This document shows, piece after piece, positions 27,619-35,193 of a stretch of DNA of 64,000 nucleotides. The notes under the pieces are model-generated. The model was given only the letters and a program-made list of their open reading frames with translations. It searched no databases and was not told where the DNA came from. Source of the DNA: Desulfocicer sp963675955 (GTDB taxonomy: Bacteria; Desulfobacterota; Desulfobacteria; Desulfobacterales; Desulfobacteraceae); the NCBI GenBank assembly GCA_963675955.2, contig CAXXVR010000002.1, positions 124,001 to 188,000 on the forward strand, in the 5' to 3' direction. Within the stretch, counting starts at the first letter, position 1. The number at the start of each line of letters is the position of its first letter. Made by a program: the position numbers and the translations under genes.

Positions 27619-28278
27619 ATGATTCAACAGATATTAATCATCGGCCTGGGCCAGTTTGGCATGTCGCTTGCCCGGACCCTGTCCCAGAAGGGTGCTGAAG
27701 TTCTGGCCGTTGATCCCCAGAAGCAACTGGTGCAGGAGGCCTCTTTGTTTGTCACAGAGGCCCTGGCCATGGATGCCACAGACGAGGTGGAGCTTACCCG
27801 GCTGCATCCGGAAAAACGCGATGCCGTGGTGTGTGCCATAGGTGATGATTCCAAAGAGCAATCCATTATCTGTACGGCATTGCTCCGGCAGATGGGGGCG
27901 CCTTTTATCGTTGCCCGGGCCAATGACAAAATGCACCAGCGCATTCTGCACCTGGTGGGGGCACATAAGATAGTCAATCCCGAACAGGAATTTGGGATGC
28001 GGTTTGCGAATCGTTTGCTGTATCGTCATGTCATTGCTGATACGGCCATCGGAGAGGACCTGAATCTCACCGAAATTCGCATACAACCCTCCATGGTGGG
28101 AAAGAATCTCATAGAACTGGCATTGCCCAGACGCTTTGGCATACTGGTGGCGGCCATCCGCCGGGGATCTCCAGACCGCATCATACAGCCTTCCCCCCAT
28201 GAGCCCCTGCAGGCCGAGGATAATCTCATGATTGTCTGCAATGAAACGGCCATTTCAAAATTTATAAAGGGGGTCTGA
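27619..28278 (+). CDS. TrkA/KtrA-type RCK regulatory subunit
   Basis: The 219-residue protein has one RCK_N Rossmann domain (IIGLGQFGMSLARTLS at the N-terminus, VLAVDP with the ribose-binding acid, AMDATDE) and one RCK_C domain (about 135-219, ending EDNLMIVCNE). It binds nucleotides and opens or closes the TrkH-like channel at the inner membrane. The single RCK pair is the KtrA layout rather than the doubled E. coli TrkA. It lies in an operon with the TrkH gene before it and the HAMP protein after it (2-base gap). Confidence 0.92.
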   Translation: MIQQILIIGLGQFGMSLARTLSQKGAEVLAVDPQKQLVQEASLFVTEALAMDATDEVELTRLHPEKRDAVVCAIGDDSKEQSIICTALLRQMGAPFIVARANDKMHQRILHLVGAHKIVNPEQEFGMRFANRLLYRHVIADTAIGEDLNLTEIRIQPSMVGKNLIELALPRRFGILVAAIRRGSPDRIIQPSPHEPLQAEDNLMIVCNETAISKFIKGV

Positions 28279-28280
28279 TC

Positions 28281-28973
28281 ATGAGAAACTCATATGCGGT
28301 GCGCATAGGTCTGTGGCTGATGATGGGATTTAACCTGCTGATGGCACTGGGTTCTATCTGGATTTTTATGCGTATGGCACCGGCCATTGAGGTTATCATC
28401 GACAGAAATGAACGCTCCCTTGAGGCATGTGAAGAAATGCTGACATCCCTTGCGTTGATAGGGCCGGACACCAGGAACAACGAAGCCTTGGAATCTTTGT
28501 TTGTCGCCTCATTCAAACGGGCTGAGAAAAATATTACAGAAGCGGAGGAACACCTGCCCCTGAAGTCCATCAATGCCGGGTTGCACAAGGCTTTTCTGGG
28601 AGATATGGACGCCCGCCGGGCACTTGTTTCCGCCATAGCACTACTTGCAAAAACCAATAGAGAAGCCATGATAAAAGCAGATATCCATGCCAGGCAGTTT
28701 GGATATGCCGGGGCCTGGGCAATTGTTTTTATGGCGGTTATTGTTTTTATGGCGGGCATGCTGTTCAAGCGAAGTCTTAAAACTCATCTGATGGACCCCC
28801 TGGGGGAAATAGAGGCGGTGATCTCTGCCCATCAAAATGGCGATATCATGCGTCGCTGCACCGGGACGGATGTATCAAAGGATGTGCAGAGCCTGTTTAA
28901 CGGATTAAATGAACTGCTTGATAAAATGCAGTTTCAGACCGTTGCCGCCAGCAATTTCCGGGCCTGGTTTTAG
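28281..28973 (+). CDS. Membrane protein with helical sensor and HAMP but no output domain
   Basis: The 230-residue protein starts with a membrane helix (about 8-32), has a periplasmic helical domain of about 120 residues (ERSLEACEEMLTSLALIG), a second membrane helix (about 150-172) and a HAMP linker (KTHLMDPLGEIEAVI to about 228). It then ends: there is no methyl-accepting, kinase or cyclase domain. The downstream DNA shows no continuation in another frame that I recognise. It starts 2 bases after the RCK gene, so it is very likely co-translated with the K+ system and may act as an ancillary regulator. No name is known to me. Confidence 0.75.
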   Translation: MRNSYAVRIGLWLMMGFNLLMALGSIWIFMRMAPAIEVIIDRNERSLEACEEMLTSLALIGPDTRNNEALESLFVASFKRAEKNITEAEEHLPLKSINAGLHKAFLGDMDARRALVSAIALLAKTNREAMIKADIHARQFGYAGAWAIVFMAVIVFMAGMLFKRSLKTHLMDPLGEIEAVISAHQNGDIMRRCTGTDVSKDVQSLFNGLNELLDKMQFQTVAASNFRAWF

Positions 28974-29233
28974 GATGTGTTCCCTGAGACGGCTGATGGG
29001 TGCATTCTCATTTTTCCGATTTGGTCACAATATGGTTTATTTGTCATAGTTGGTGACACATCTTTGGTTACCCATCTCGTATGGATTTAAATAAATTGCT
29101 TGCCCCATATACATAGTTATGCGATATTGCTCATTATTTTTGAGTGGGTGCTTCAGGGGATTGCCTTATCTGAGATTTCACGGCCTTTTTCTCTGAAAAT
29201 AATCGTTGCGTGATGATCAAGGGAGAATATCAA

Positions 29234-29677
29234 ATGGATTCAAAAACAAAAGTCGGTATTATTATTTGCCATCGTTATCGTCGCTGTGCCGGTGGAAAGT
29301 GTTTCCGCTCCATGCGTAATATGGAGGGGGCGTTCAGTGTTTATGCCACGCCACCGGAGCTGGTGGGGTTTACGACCTGTGATGGTTGTCCCGGGGGAAA
29401 TATAGAGTATGCCGGTGCAGAGATGGTGAAAAATGGGGCACAGGTGATTCATCTGGCCACAGGACTGGTGGTGGGCTATCCCCCCTGTCCTTATATTGAT
29501 ACTTTTAAACTTTTTCTTGAAAAACGTTTTGGGGTAAAAGTGGTGGTGGGTACTCATCCCATTCCCACCAGTTATCTTGATATGCACACACACCTGGGTA
29601 CCTGGAAAGATGCTTCCTGGAAGCCGCTGATTACACCCACCATGGCCGATGAAAAAATGCGTGCAGCGTATAATTAA
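29234..29677 (+). CDS. CGGC-domain protein
   Basis: The 147-residue protein contains the four-cysteine CGGC-type signature: IIICHRYRRCAGGKCFRS near the start, then FTTCDGCPGGN and GYPPCPYIDTF. These Cys and His residues probably bind a metal or cluster. The family is uncharacterised and common in anaerobes. ATG 29234 follows GGGAG by about 8 bases. Upstream 28974-29233 contains no gene I can support. Confidence 0.8.
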   Translation: MDSKTKVGIIICHRYRRCAGGKCFRSMRNMEGAFSVYATPPELVGFTTCDGCPGGNIEYAGAEMVKNGAQVIHLATGLVVGYPPCPYIDTFKLFLEKRFGVKVVVGTHPIPTSYLDMHTHLGTWKDASWKPLITPTMADEKMRAAYN

Positions 29678-29899
29678 TTTTGTATGGAACGTTGGCATTT
29701 GTGGCCAGTTCAGACTTTATGAGTGAAAGTGGGTGGGTATGTTGATTTAAATGTGATTTCAGCCTGATTCAATTTTATTGTTACAAAATATACTTGATCA
29801 TCTGAGCTGAAATAGATTATGTAGACGATGGTGGTGCTTAAAATATGAAGATTGTAACTGAATCAACAGACTCATGAACGAATGGAAAGAAGGAAAAAT

Positions 29900-30640
29900 A
29901 TGACAGATATTTATGACGACTTAAAGATCAAAGCCCAGGCCTTGTGGCAGCAGCATGGACTGCTGGAAGAATCTATACGGGTAACGGCTCGGGCGCTTTC
30001 CACCCATGAAGCCATTGGAAACCCAGAGGCAGATGATTATCCCATTCAGAAGGGGAAAGAAAAGCTCATGCAGGCCGATTTCAAGGGTGCCCTGGGACAG
30101 GCATTCACCGATCATTATGCCGACTTTAACGGTACCCTTGGGGAAATTCTGGACATGCCCCTTCACAATAATTATCGGCGCTCCATATTTGTTGCTGCCT
30201 TTAATGCGGTGTATCGTTATCTGGGATTGGTGGGGGGAACGATTCATTGTAAAGATGAGGAACCCGTGGTCTGTGCAGACAAGCTCCTGGCTTATATCCA
30301 GGAAAAGCATCCCGGGCCGGAAGAAAGGCGGTTACGCATTACACAGATTGGATTGCAGCCCCGGATGACGGAAAAACTGTCCCCTTTCTTTGACATGCGG
30401 CTCATAGACCTGGATCCGGAAAATATCGGCCAGACCAAGTATCAGATAAAGATAGAAGGACCCGAAGCCACCGATGATGCCATCAGCTGGTGTGATCTGC
30501 TGCTGGTGACTGGATCCACCATTGTTAATGGTACGGCTGGACGATTTGTCGGAGATAAACCTGTGATTTTTTACGGTACCTCCATTGCAGGCCCCGCCCA
30601 TGCCTTGGGTTTGACTCGATTCTGTGCGGAATCAAGATGA
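29900..30640 (+). CDS. DUF4213/DUF364 Rossmann-like protein (heavy-metal chelation family)
   Basis: The 246-residue product has an N-terminal DUF4213-like part (about 1-90, with LSTHEAIGNPEADDYPIQKG) and a C-terminal DUF364 Rossmann-like domain (LRITQIGLQPRMTEKL, LIDLDPENIG, LLLVTGSTIVNGTAGRF, VIFYGTSIAGPAHA). Members have been proposed to take part in metal chelation or cofactor work, without firm proof. ATG 29900 follows AAGGAA. A second member is at 45229-45942; the two differ in length and sequence. The CGGC gene just before it may belong to the same metal-related context, but there is a 220-base gap. Confidence 0.8.
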   Translation: MTDIYDDLKIKAQALWQQHGLLEESIRVTARALSTHEAIGNPEADDYPIQKGKEKLMQADFKGALGQAFTDHYADFNGTLGEILDMPLHNNYRRSIFVAAFNAVYRYLGLVGGTIHCKDEEPVVCADKLLAYIQEKHPGPEERRLRITQIGLQPRMTEKLSPFFDMRLIDLDPENIGQTKYQIKIEGPEATDDAISWCDLLLVTGSTIVNGTAGRFVGDKPVIFYGTSIAGPAHALGLTRFCAESR

Positions 30641-30653
30641 TATGAGATGCAAA

Positions 30654-30685
30654 AACAGGCTCTTGACAAAATCAAAGAGCCTGTT
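30654..30685 (-). terminator. Intrinsic terminator at the end of the exopolysaccharide locus
   Basis: An 11-bp perfect stem, AACAGGCTCTT with AAGAGCCTGTT, encloses a 10-base loop. Read on the minus strand the stem is followed by TTTTT, so it ends the transcript of the gene at 30706-32283. On the plus strand, after the DUF364 gene, there is no T run, though the hairpin may still act in both directions. Confidence 0.8.
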
Positions 30686-30705
30686 AAGAATTGCAGCATT
30701 TAATA

Positions 30706-32283
30706 CTATATATCCTGACCCCGTTGCCCCTGCCCAAGTACCTTCAGGGCCGACGTAAGATCCTTTTGAATGTTAAATAATTTGTCCACCCGGGTGATTT
30801 TCAGCATTTGCCTGACATTGTCCGGGGGTTCGCATAAGAAACAGGCTTTTCCCGCCTGGAAGGTTAATTTTCGTACTTTCAGAAACAGCATGATGGCCGA
30901 ACTGTCCGCAAAGGACATCCCCCTTAAGTTCATCAGGCAGTGTTTTCCCTCAATTCCCCTGGTGAACTCGGGAATATCCATTTTAGAAATTTTATCTGCA
31001 TCCAGCTGTCCGAACAGATGGAGGATTACCATGCGGGCCGTGTCATCCTTAAAATAGGAAAACTCCTTGTGACCCACATTTTCCAGAAGTGAATCAATGG
31101 CACTTTCCCGGGTCTCAAATATGGCGTTTTTAAAAAGATCGTATATTCTGCTCACCTTCAAGGAACGCATCACCGGGGGCTGGATGCCGCAAAAGGCCAG
31201 CTGAAATTTTTCTTTCTGGGATCTTGTATACAGTTTTACCAGAAATCCGATACCTGAAGAATCCATGAAGGTGACCGGGGACAGGTCCATGAGGACGGTG
31301 TTTTTGCCGTTGACTCCCTGGAGGATGGTCTCTCCATGGTTGATGATCCTGTTGGCATCCAGGGGATTTTCAAGGACAATGACATCCATGGCCAGGGGAG
31401 TCTCCTGGTTTGTTTTCCTGGTGGCAGGGGGTAAGACATCCCCTGTTTGTTTTGCCTTAAGTCTGAAAAACAGTTTCTGATATTTCATGTAGAGAATGGG
31501 GGGAAGGATCAGGATACCGAACTTAAAGAAGCCTATGAAATAACGCTTGAACAGTCTCACTGGGTCCTGGGCGATGCGGTATATCCACTCCAGACCACTT
31601 TTCTGTACCCAGACCGGGGCCCTTTTTACCCGGCCGGTGATGAATTCAAAGGTACCGCCAATGCCAATGGTCACCGCGGCCTTGAGTTTGGAGCGATTGC
31701 GTTCAAACCACATCTCCTGTTTGGGATTGCCGAATCCCACAAAAAGAATATCTGGCCGGGCCGCATTGATCGCCTCCAGAATCTGTTGGTCCACTGTTTC
31801 CTCGTCAAGGATTTCTTCGCCCTCCACATGGACAAAGGGAGAACTGATACCGGCAATGTGCAGATCTGGATGCTTTTTCTGGAAGATTTCTGCGGTTTTC
31901 CAGGCCACATCTCCGGCCCCTCCCAGAAGATAGATGGAGTTTCCCCGCTGGGCACAGGCCGCGGCCAGGGCCGGAACCAGATCCGCACCGGTAACCCGTT
32001 CCTTAAGCCGGGTTCCCAGAAGCCGGGCAGCCCACACCACAGGCATGCCGTCCGCTGTCACCAGATCGGCTTTTCTCAGTATGGTGATAAGCTCCGGGTG
32101 CCGAAAGCGGTTGGGCAGCCAGGACACTGTATTTACAATGAAATCTACATTCACCGTGGCCACATATTTGGCCTGGTGGTCCCTGTTGAAGCGCTCAATC
32201 AGCTCAAAAATAGCCTCAATGGCCTGGTCAAAGCTTAAGTTATCAACGGGGATGCCCAGGATTAATCCGGTTTCCTGTTTCAT
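30706..32283 (-). CDS. WecG/TagA/CpsF-family glycosyltransferase fused to two STAS domains
   Basis: Residues 1-250 are a GT26 (WecG/TagA/CpsF) domain: ATVNVDFIV, ADGMPVVWAARLLG (77-90), YLLGGAGDVA and GFGNPKQEMWF (183-193). This family adds an amino sugar acid or hexosamine to a lipid-linked sugar. Residues about 299-392 and 412-510 are two STAS domains of the anti-anti-sigma kind, with acceptor motifs DSSG at 341-344 and DSSA at 460-463. In RsbV/SpoIIAA the Ser in this position is phosphorylated by an RsbW-type kinase. The frame is continuous. It is the last gene of the polysaccharide locus; a hairpin terminator follows. STAS domains on a glycosyltransferase are unusual and suggest direct partner-switch control. 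Confidence 0.88.
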   Translation of the reverse strand: MKQETGLILGIPVDNLSFDQAIEAIFELIERFNRDHQAKYVATVNVDFIVNTVSWLPNRFRHPELITILRKADLVTADGMPVVWAARLLGTRLKERVTGADLVPALAAACAQRGNSIYLLGGAGDVAWKTAEIFQKKHPDLHIAGISSPFVHVEGEEILDEETVDQQILEAINAARPDILFVGFGNPKQEMWFERNRSKLKAAVTIGIGGTFEFITGRVKRAPVWVQKSGLEWIYRIAQDPVRLFKRYFIGFFKFGILILPPILYMKYQKLFFRLKAKQTGDVLPPATRKTNQETPLAMDVIVLENPLDANRIINHGETILQGVNGKNTVLMDLSPVTFMDSSGIGFLVKLYTRSQKEKFQLAFCGIQPPVMRSLKVSRIYDLFKNAIFETRESAIDSLLENVGHKEFSYFKDDTARMVILHLFGQLDADKISKMDIPEFTRGIEGKHCLMNLRGMSFADSSAIMLFLKVRKLTFQAGKACFLCEPPDNVRQMLKITRVDKLFNIQKDLTSALKVLGQGQRGQDI

Positions 32284-32288
32284 ATGCT

Positions 32289-33170
32289 TTACTCCCCTGC
32301 AGGATTGATACGGGGATCGGAAAGCGTGCGGCCGATCTCCTTGAAATTATCGCAGTTCAGTTCTATGCCCATCCAGTCACCCAGGGTGCTTAGATCTTCA
32401 TTAAACTGTGTTTTCAGATAGGCCGTAGTCTCCGGTGTAAGCTCCGGACGTTTTTCCATCTGCCAGGGTTTTTTGATGATGTCTCGTACGGTTTGGGGAA
32501 TAAATGTTCTCCGTATGAAGGTGACCAGCGGATTATCCACAATGGCATCCCTAAGTGGATTAACCTGCAGGCGTTGTTTTGACACATTGGATGCCTGGAG
32601 GTTAAAGTCCCATTGGGGTTTCTGGCTATACCCCAGGAATTTACAGACCCTTTCAAGTTCGTGCTGGGGTCGGGAAACCAGGGAATCGAAAAATACAGGC
32701 AGAATGTTCTCCTTTCCATAGGTTTTTATGAAGGGGGTTAACTGTTTTGTGTACATGCTGTAGGCAATGAGTATGGGAAGGGTGGTAACCGCACGGTTGA
32801 TGTCCACAAACACCTCTTTTTCCGTCCAGTGATGGATGTACTGGGAGACCAGGCGATCTATGGGGTGTCGCATGACATAGATCAGTTTAAGACATGGCAT
32901 TGCAGCCTGCATCCGGGAAATGGTATCCGGATAGGTGGGCAATTTGGTGTAATGGGTGCTGGATTCTCCGCACAGTGTGGTGTCATCTGCCTCTTTGAAC
33001 AGATCGCCGTACCAGTCAAGACCCTTTGCGTAGATCTCCTCGTTACTGAAAAAATTGGGTTCCTTGGGTTCACTCATTAAAATGCCCGGTTGGACGGCCA
33101 GTTGGTCGTGGAGGGTGCTGGTGGCGCATTTCATGGCACCGATGATGATAAAATCTGGTGTATTTCTCAT
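32289..33170 (-). CDS. PAPS-dependent sulfotransferase-like protein
   Basis: The 293-residue product begins FIIIGAMKCATSTLHDQL, the 5'-phosphosulfate-binding loop of sulfotransferases (Lys and Ser/Thr present), and has the 3'-phosphate-binding YVMRHPIDRLVSQY strand and helix. It would transfer sulfate from PAPS to an acceptor sugar or lipid-linked glycan in the cytoplasm. The neighbours are an APS-kinase protein and, further on, a PAP phosphatase, which supply PAPS and remove PAP. It starts 5 bases upstream of the glycosyltransferase-STAS gene. Confidence 0.9.
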   Translation of the reverse strand: MRNTPDFIIIGAMKCATSTLHDQLAVQPGILMSEPKEPNFFSNEEIYAKGLDWYGDLFKEADDTTLCGESSTHYTKLPTYPDTISRMQAAMPCLKLIYVMRHPIDRLVSQYIHHWTEKEVFVDINRAVTTLPILIAYSMYTKQLTPFIKTYGKENILPVFFDSLVSRPQHELERVCKFLGYSQKPQWDFNLQASNVSKQRLQVNPLRDAIVDNPLVTFIRRTFIPQTVRDIIKKPWQMEKRPELTPETTAYLKTQFNEDLSTLGDWMGIELNCDNFKEIGRTLSDPRINPAGE

Positions 33171-33218
33171 ATGTTGTCCCCTGTAATGTCTGGGCGGTGG
33201 CCGATGTTGTGAGCCATG

Positions 33219-34217
33219 TCAACTCTTTGGGTTAGCAGCTTCGGGTTGGCTGAGGGCTGTATCTTTTCTGGTGTTTTTTTCCAAGGGTCTGAGGAACTGT
33301 ATCCAGGCATCCCTTACGCTGTATTCACAGTTGTGGGGCTGTTTATTGCCTGTGGCCTCCCGGAGTTTTGCAATCAGCCAGCCAGCGGCCCACATTAAAT
33401 TGGCTACCATTAATCCTGGGGTACCGTAAAATTTGGCAAAGTACCGGGTTCTGGATGCATAAAAATAACGGGGCAGCCGATGACGCCGGGCCAGAGAGGA
33501 TTTAACAGAAGAACTGCCCCCTCGCAGATGCACCACCCGGGCCGTGGGCCAGTGGAGAATCTGCCAGCCCTTGTCCCACACCCGGCGGCAATAATCATTG
33601 TCTTCAAAATACATGAAATAATCATCATCCATGGGTCCTACTTCCTGTATAACAGTGTGACGGATCATCACGCAGGCAAAGCTCGTCCAGGCGGGATACA
33701 TGGATACTTCAGAAACTTTGACGGGTACATTATAGGCTTTTAAAAGACGGGTGACAGGGCCGGTGCCTGCTGCATCAATGGTCTGGCTCAACGGTGTGTG
33801 GTTGTTAAAGCAGCTGATCTGGGGCGTGGCATCGGGCCACTCCAGGCGGGGACTTATAAGCCCTGCCTCGGGGTGTACTTCCATGGCTTTGAGCAAATGG
33901 GCCAATGCCCCTGGCCGGACAATGGTATCGCTGTTTAACAACAGATAAAAATTGGCATCTGCTGCTTGAATGCCAACGTTGTTGCCCCAGGAAAATCCGC
34001 CGTTCACCGGGGAGTGGACCACGGTGATCCATGATCCCCACTTGTTTTCAAGAATGGCCTTTTCAATGACCTTTCCTGAACCGTCGGGGGAGTTGTTATC
34101 CACCAGTACCACAATATCCCCGGCGGGATCTATTTCATCTTCCAGGGAGGTAAGACACTGCATGGTCAGATCAAAGGAGCAGTAATTGATAATTACAACA
34201 GATAAACGGTAGCCCAT
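33219..34217 (-). CDS. Family 2 glycosyltransferase (rhamnosyltransferase-like)
   Basis: The 332-residue protein has the GT-A fold marks of the WcaA/RfbN-like group: LSVVIINYCSFDLT at the start, VVLVDNNSPDG, NGGFSWGNNVGI, LLNSDTIVRPGA (DxD-like NSD) and FMYFEDNDYCRRV (ED of the base). ATG 34217 is used because AAGGAAACC precedes it; the longer start at 34253 would overlap the next gene. It sits between an APH-like gene and the sulfotransferase gene in the same operon. Sugar donor and linkage are not predictable. Confidence 0.9.
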   Translation of the reverse strand: MGYRLSVVIINYCSFDLTMQCLTSLEDEIDPAGDIVVLVDNNSPDGSGKVIEKAILENKWGSWITVVHSPVNGGFSWGNNVGIQAADANFYLLLNSDTIVRPGALAHLLKAMEVHPEAGLISPRLEWPDATPQISCFNNHTPLSQTIDAAGTGPVTRLLKAYNVPVKVSEVSMYPAWTSFACVMIRHTVIQEVGPMDDDYFMYFEDNDYCRRVWDKGWQILHWPTARVVHLRGGSSSVKSSLARRHRLPRYFYASRTRYFAKFYGTPGLMVANLMWAAGWLIAKLREATGNKQPHNCEYSVRDAWIQFLRPLEKNTRKDTALSQPEAANPKS

Positions 34218-34230
34218 GGGGTTTCCTTGG

Positions 34231-35193
34231 TTAATATTTTTTATGTAGTGCATAAAGCCCCCTGGCCAGATTTATATAGGCGTGGTGGGGGAACTGATTT
34301 AAATTCTGGCCCAGTACCCCCAGGGCGGTGAGTAGATAACCGGTGATATCCATGGGGCTGCATTCCAGAAGATTACAATGGGTTTGGATCAGTTTCTGTC
34401 CAGTTCCCCGGGGTACCGTGAAGCTTTGGAGAAATTTAAAAAGATCAAAAAAGGGAATGCCGCAGACCTCTGACCCGGCCCAGTCAATGACTCTGAATTG
34501 TCTTGTAAAAACAGGGGTGTGGGGAGGCCGCATGATATTTCCCCGCCACAGATCATTGTGGGCAAGGGCTGTACAGGGCTTCCAGGTACCAGATTCAATG
34601 CGCTTTAACGCATCTGTGGCAGCTTTTGTCATCTCTCCTGAAAAGGCCTTTTCACGGCATAAGGCCTCCAGGGGAGAAACTATCATGGAATAAAGATCCG
34701 TGTGGGAGACAGGTTTTCCGGTGGTTTTCAGCACCTCTGTCAACCATCTGCCCACCACGGGGGTTAGCAGACGTTTTTGGGCCTGCCATGCCCATCGATC
34801 CTGGCTTAGGGCAATGTTGAGATCATAGATGGCCCAGGAAACCTCCTGAACATCACCGGATAGAAAGGGCAGATCAATTATCTGGTTATGCGGGGGAGAC
34901 AGCAGGGCCTTTGCGGCCCGGGCTTTTTCCACGTTGTCCCGTACCAGGGTTTTCCCCACGGGGTTGGCGCAGAGGATAAAGGCCCCAGGACTGCCAGCCA
35001 TGTCCCGGATCAGTCCTTTGTAGGTTACATCAACGGGGTAATAGTTGTTTTTCATGGGACCAGGGTCCAGGGCCATATTGTCAATGTCTAGGTTCCGTTT
35101 ACGGATCTCATCCAGTCCTGACAGCGACTGCTTCAGTGCCGCCAGGACAGGGGGAAACAGCTTTGGATCAAAAGATGTCGGGGCGTTTGTCAT
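34231..35193 (-). CDS. Aminoglycoside/choline-kinase-like phosphotransferase
   Basis: The 320-residue product has the C-lobe motifs of APH-type kinases: ALAHNDLWRGNIM (catalytic HNDxxxxN) and VIDWAGSEVCGIPFFDLFKF (DxD-like acid, metal binding). The N-lobe is less clear but a Lys in LVRDNVEKARAA region may serve. It could phosphorylate a sugar, lipid or small molecule of the polysaccharide route. Its start overlaps the end of the APS-kinase gene by 26 bases, so the two are translationally coupled, which suggests a joint role. Confidence 0.75.
   Translation of the reverse strand: MTNAPTSFDPKLFPPVLAALKQSLSGLDEIRKRNLDIDNMALDPGPMKNNYYPVDVTYKGLIRDMAGSPGAFILCANPVGKTLVRDNVEKARAAKALLSPPHNQIIDLPFLSGDVQEVSWAIYDLNIALSQDRWAWQAQKRLLTPVVGRWLTEVLKTTGKPVSHTDLYSMIVSPLEALCREKAFSGEMTKAATDALKRIESGTWKPCTALAHNDLWRGNIMRPPHTPVFTRQFRVIDWAGSEVCGIPFFDLFKFLQSFTVPRGTGQKLIQTHCNLLECSPMDITGYLLTALGVLGQNLNQFPHHAYINLARGLYALHKKY

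Noticed and set aside
28974..29233. Lost output domain of the HAMP protein
   Set aside because: I could not find chemoreceptor, kinase or cyclase motifs in any frame.
31447..32238. 263-residue plus-strand frame
   Set aside because: It is fully antisense to the GT26 domain, whose motifs are unmistakable.
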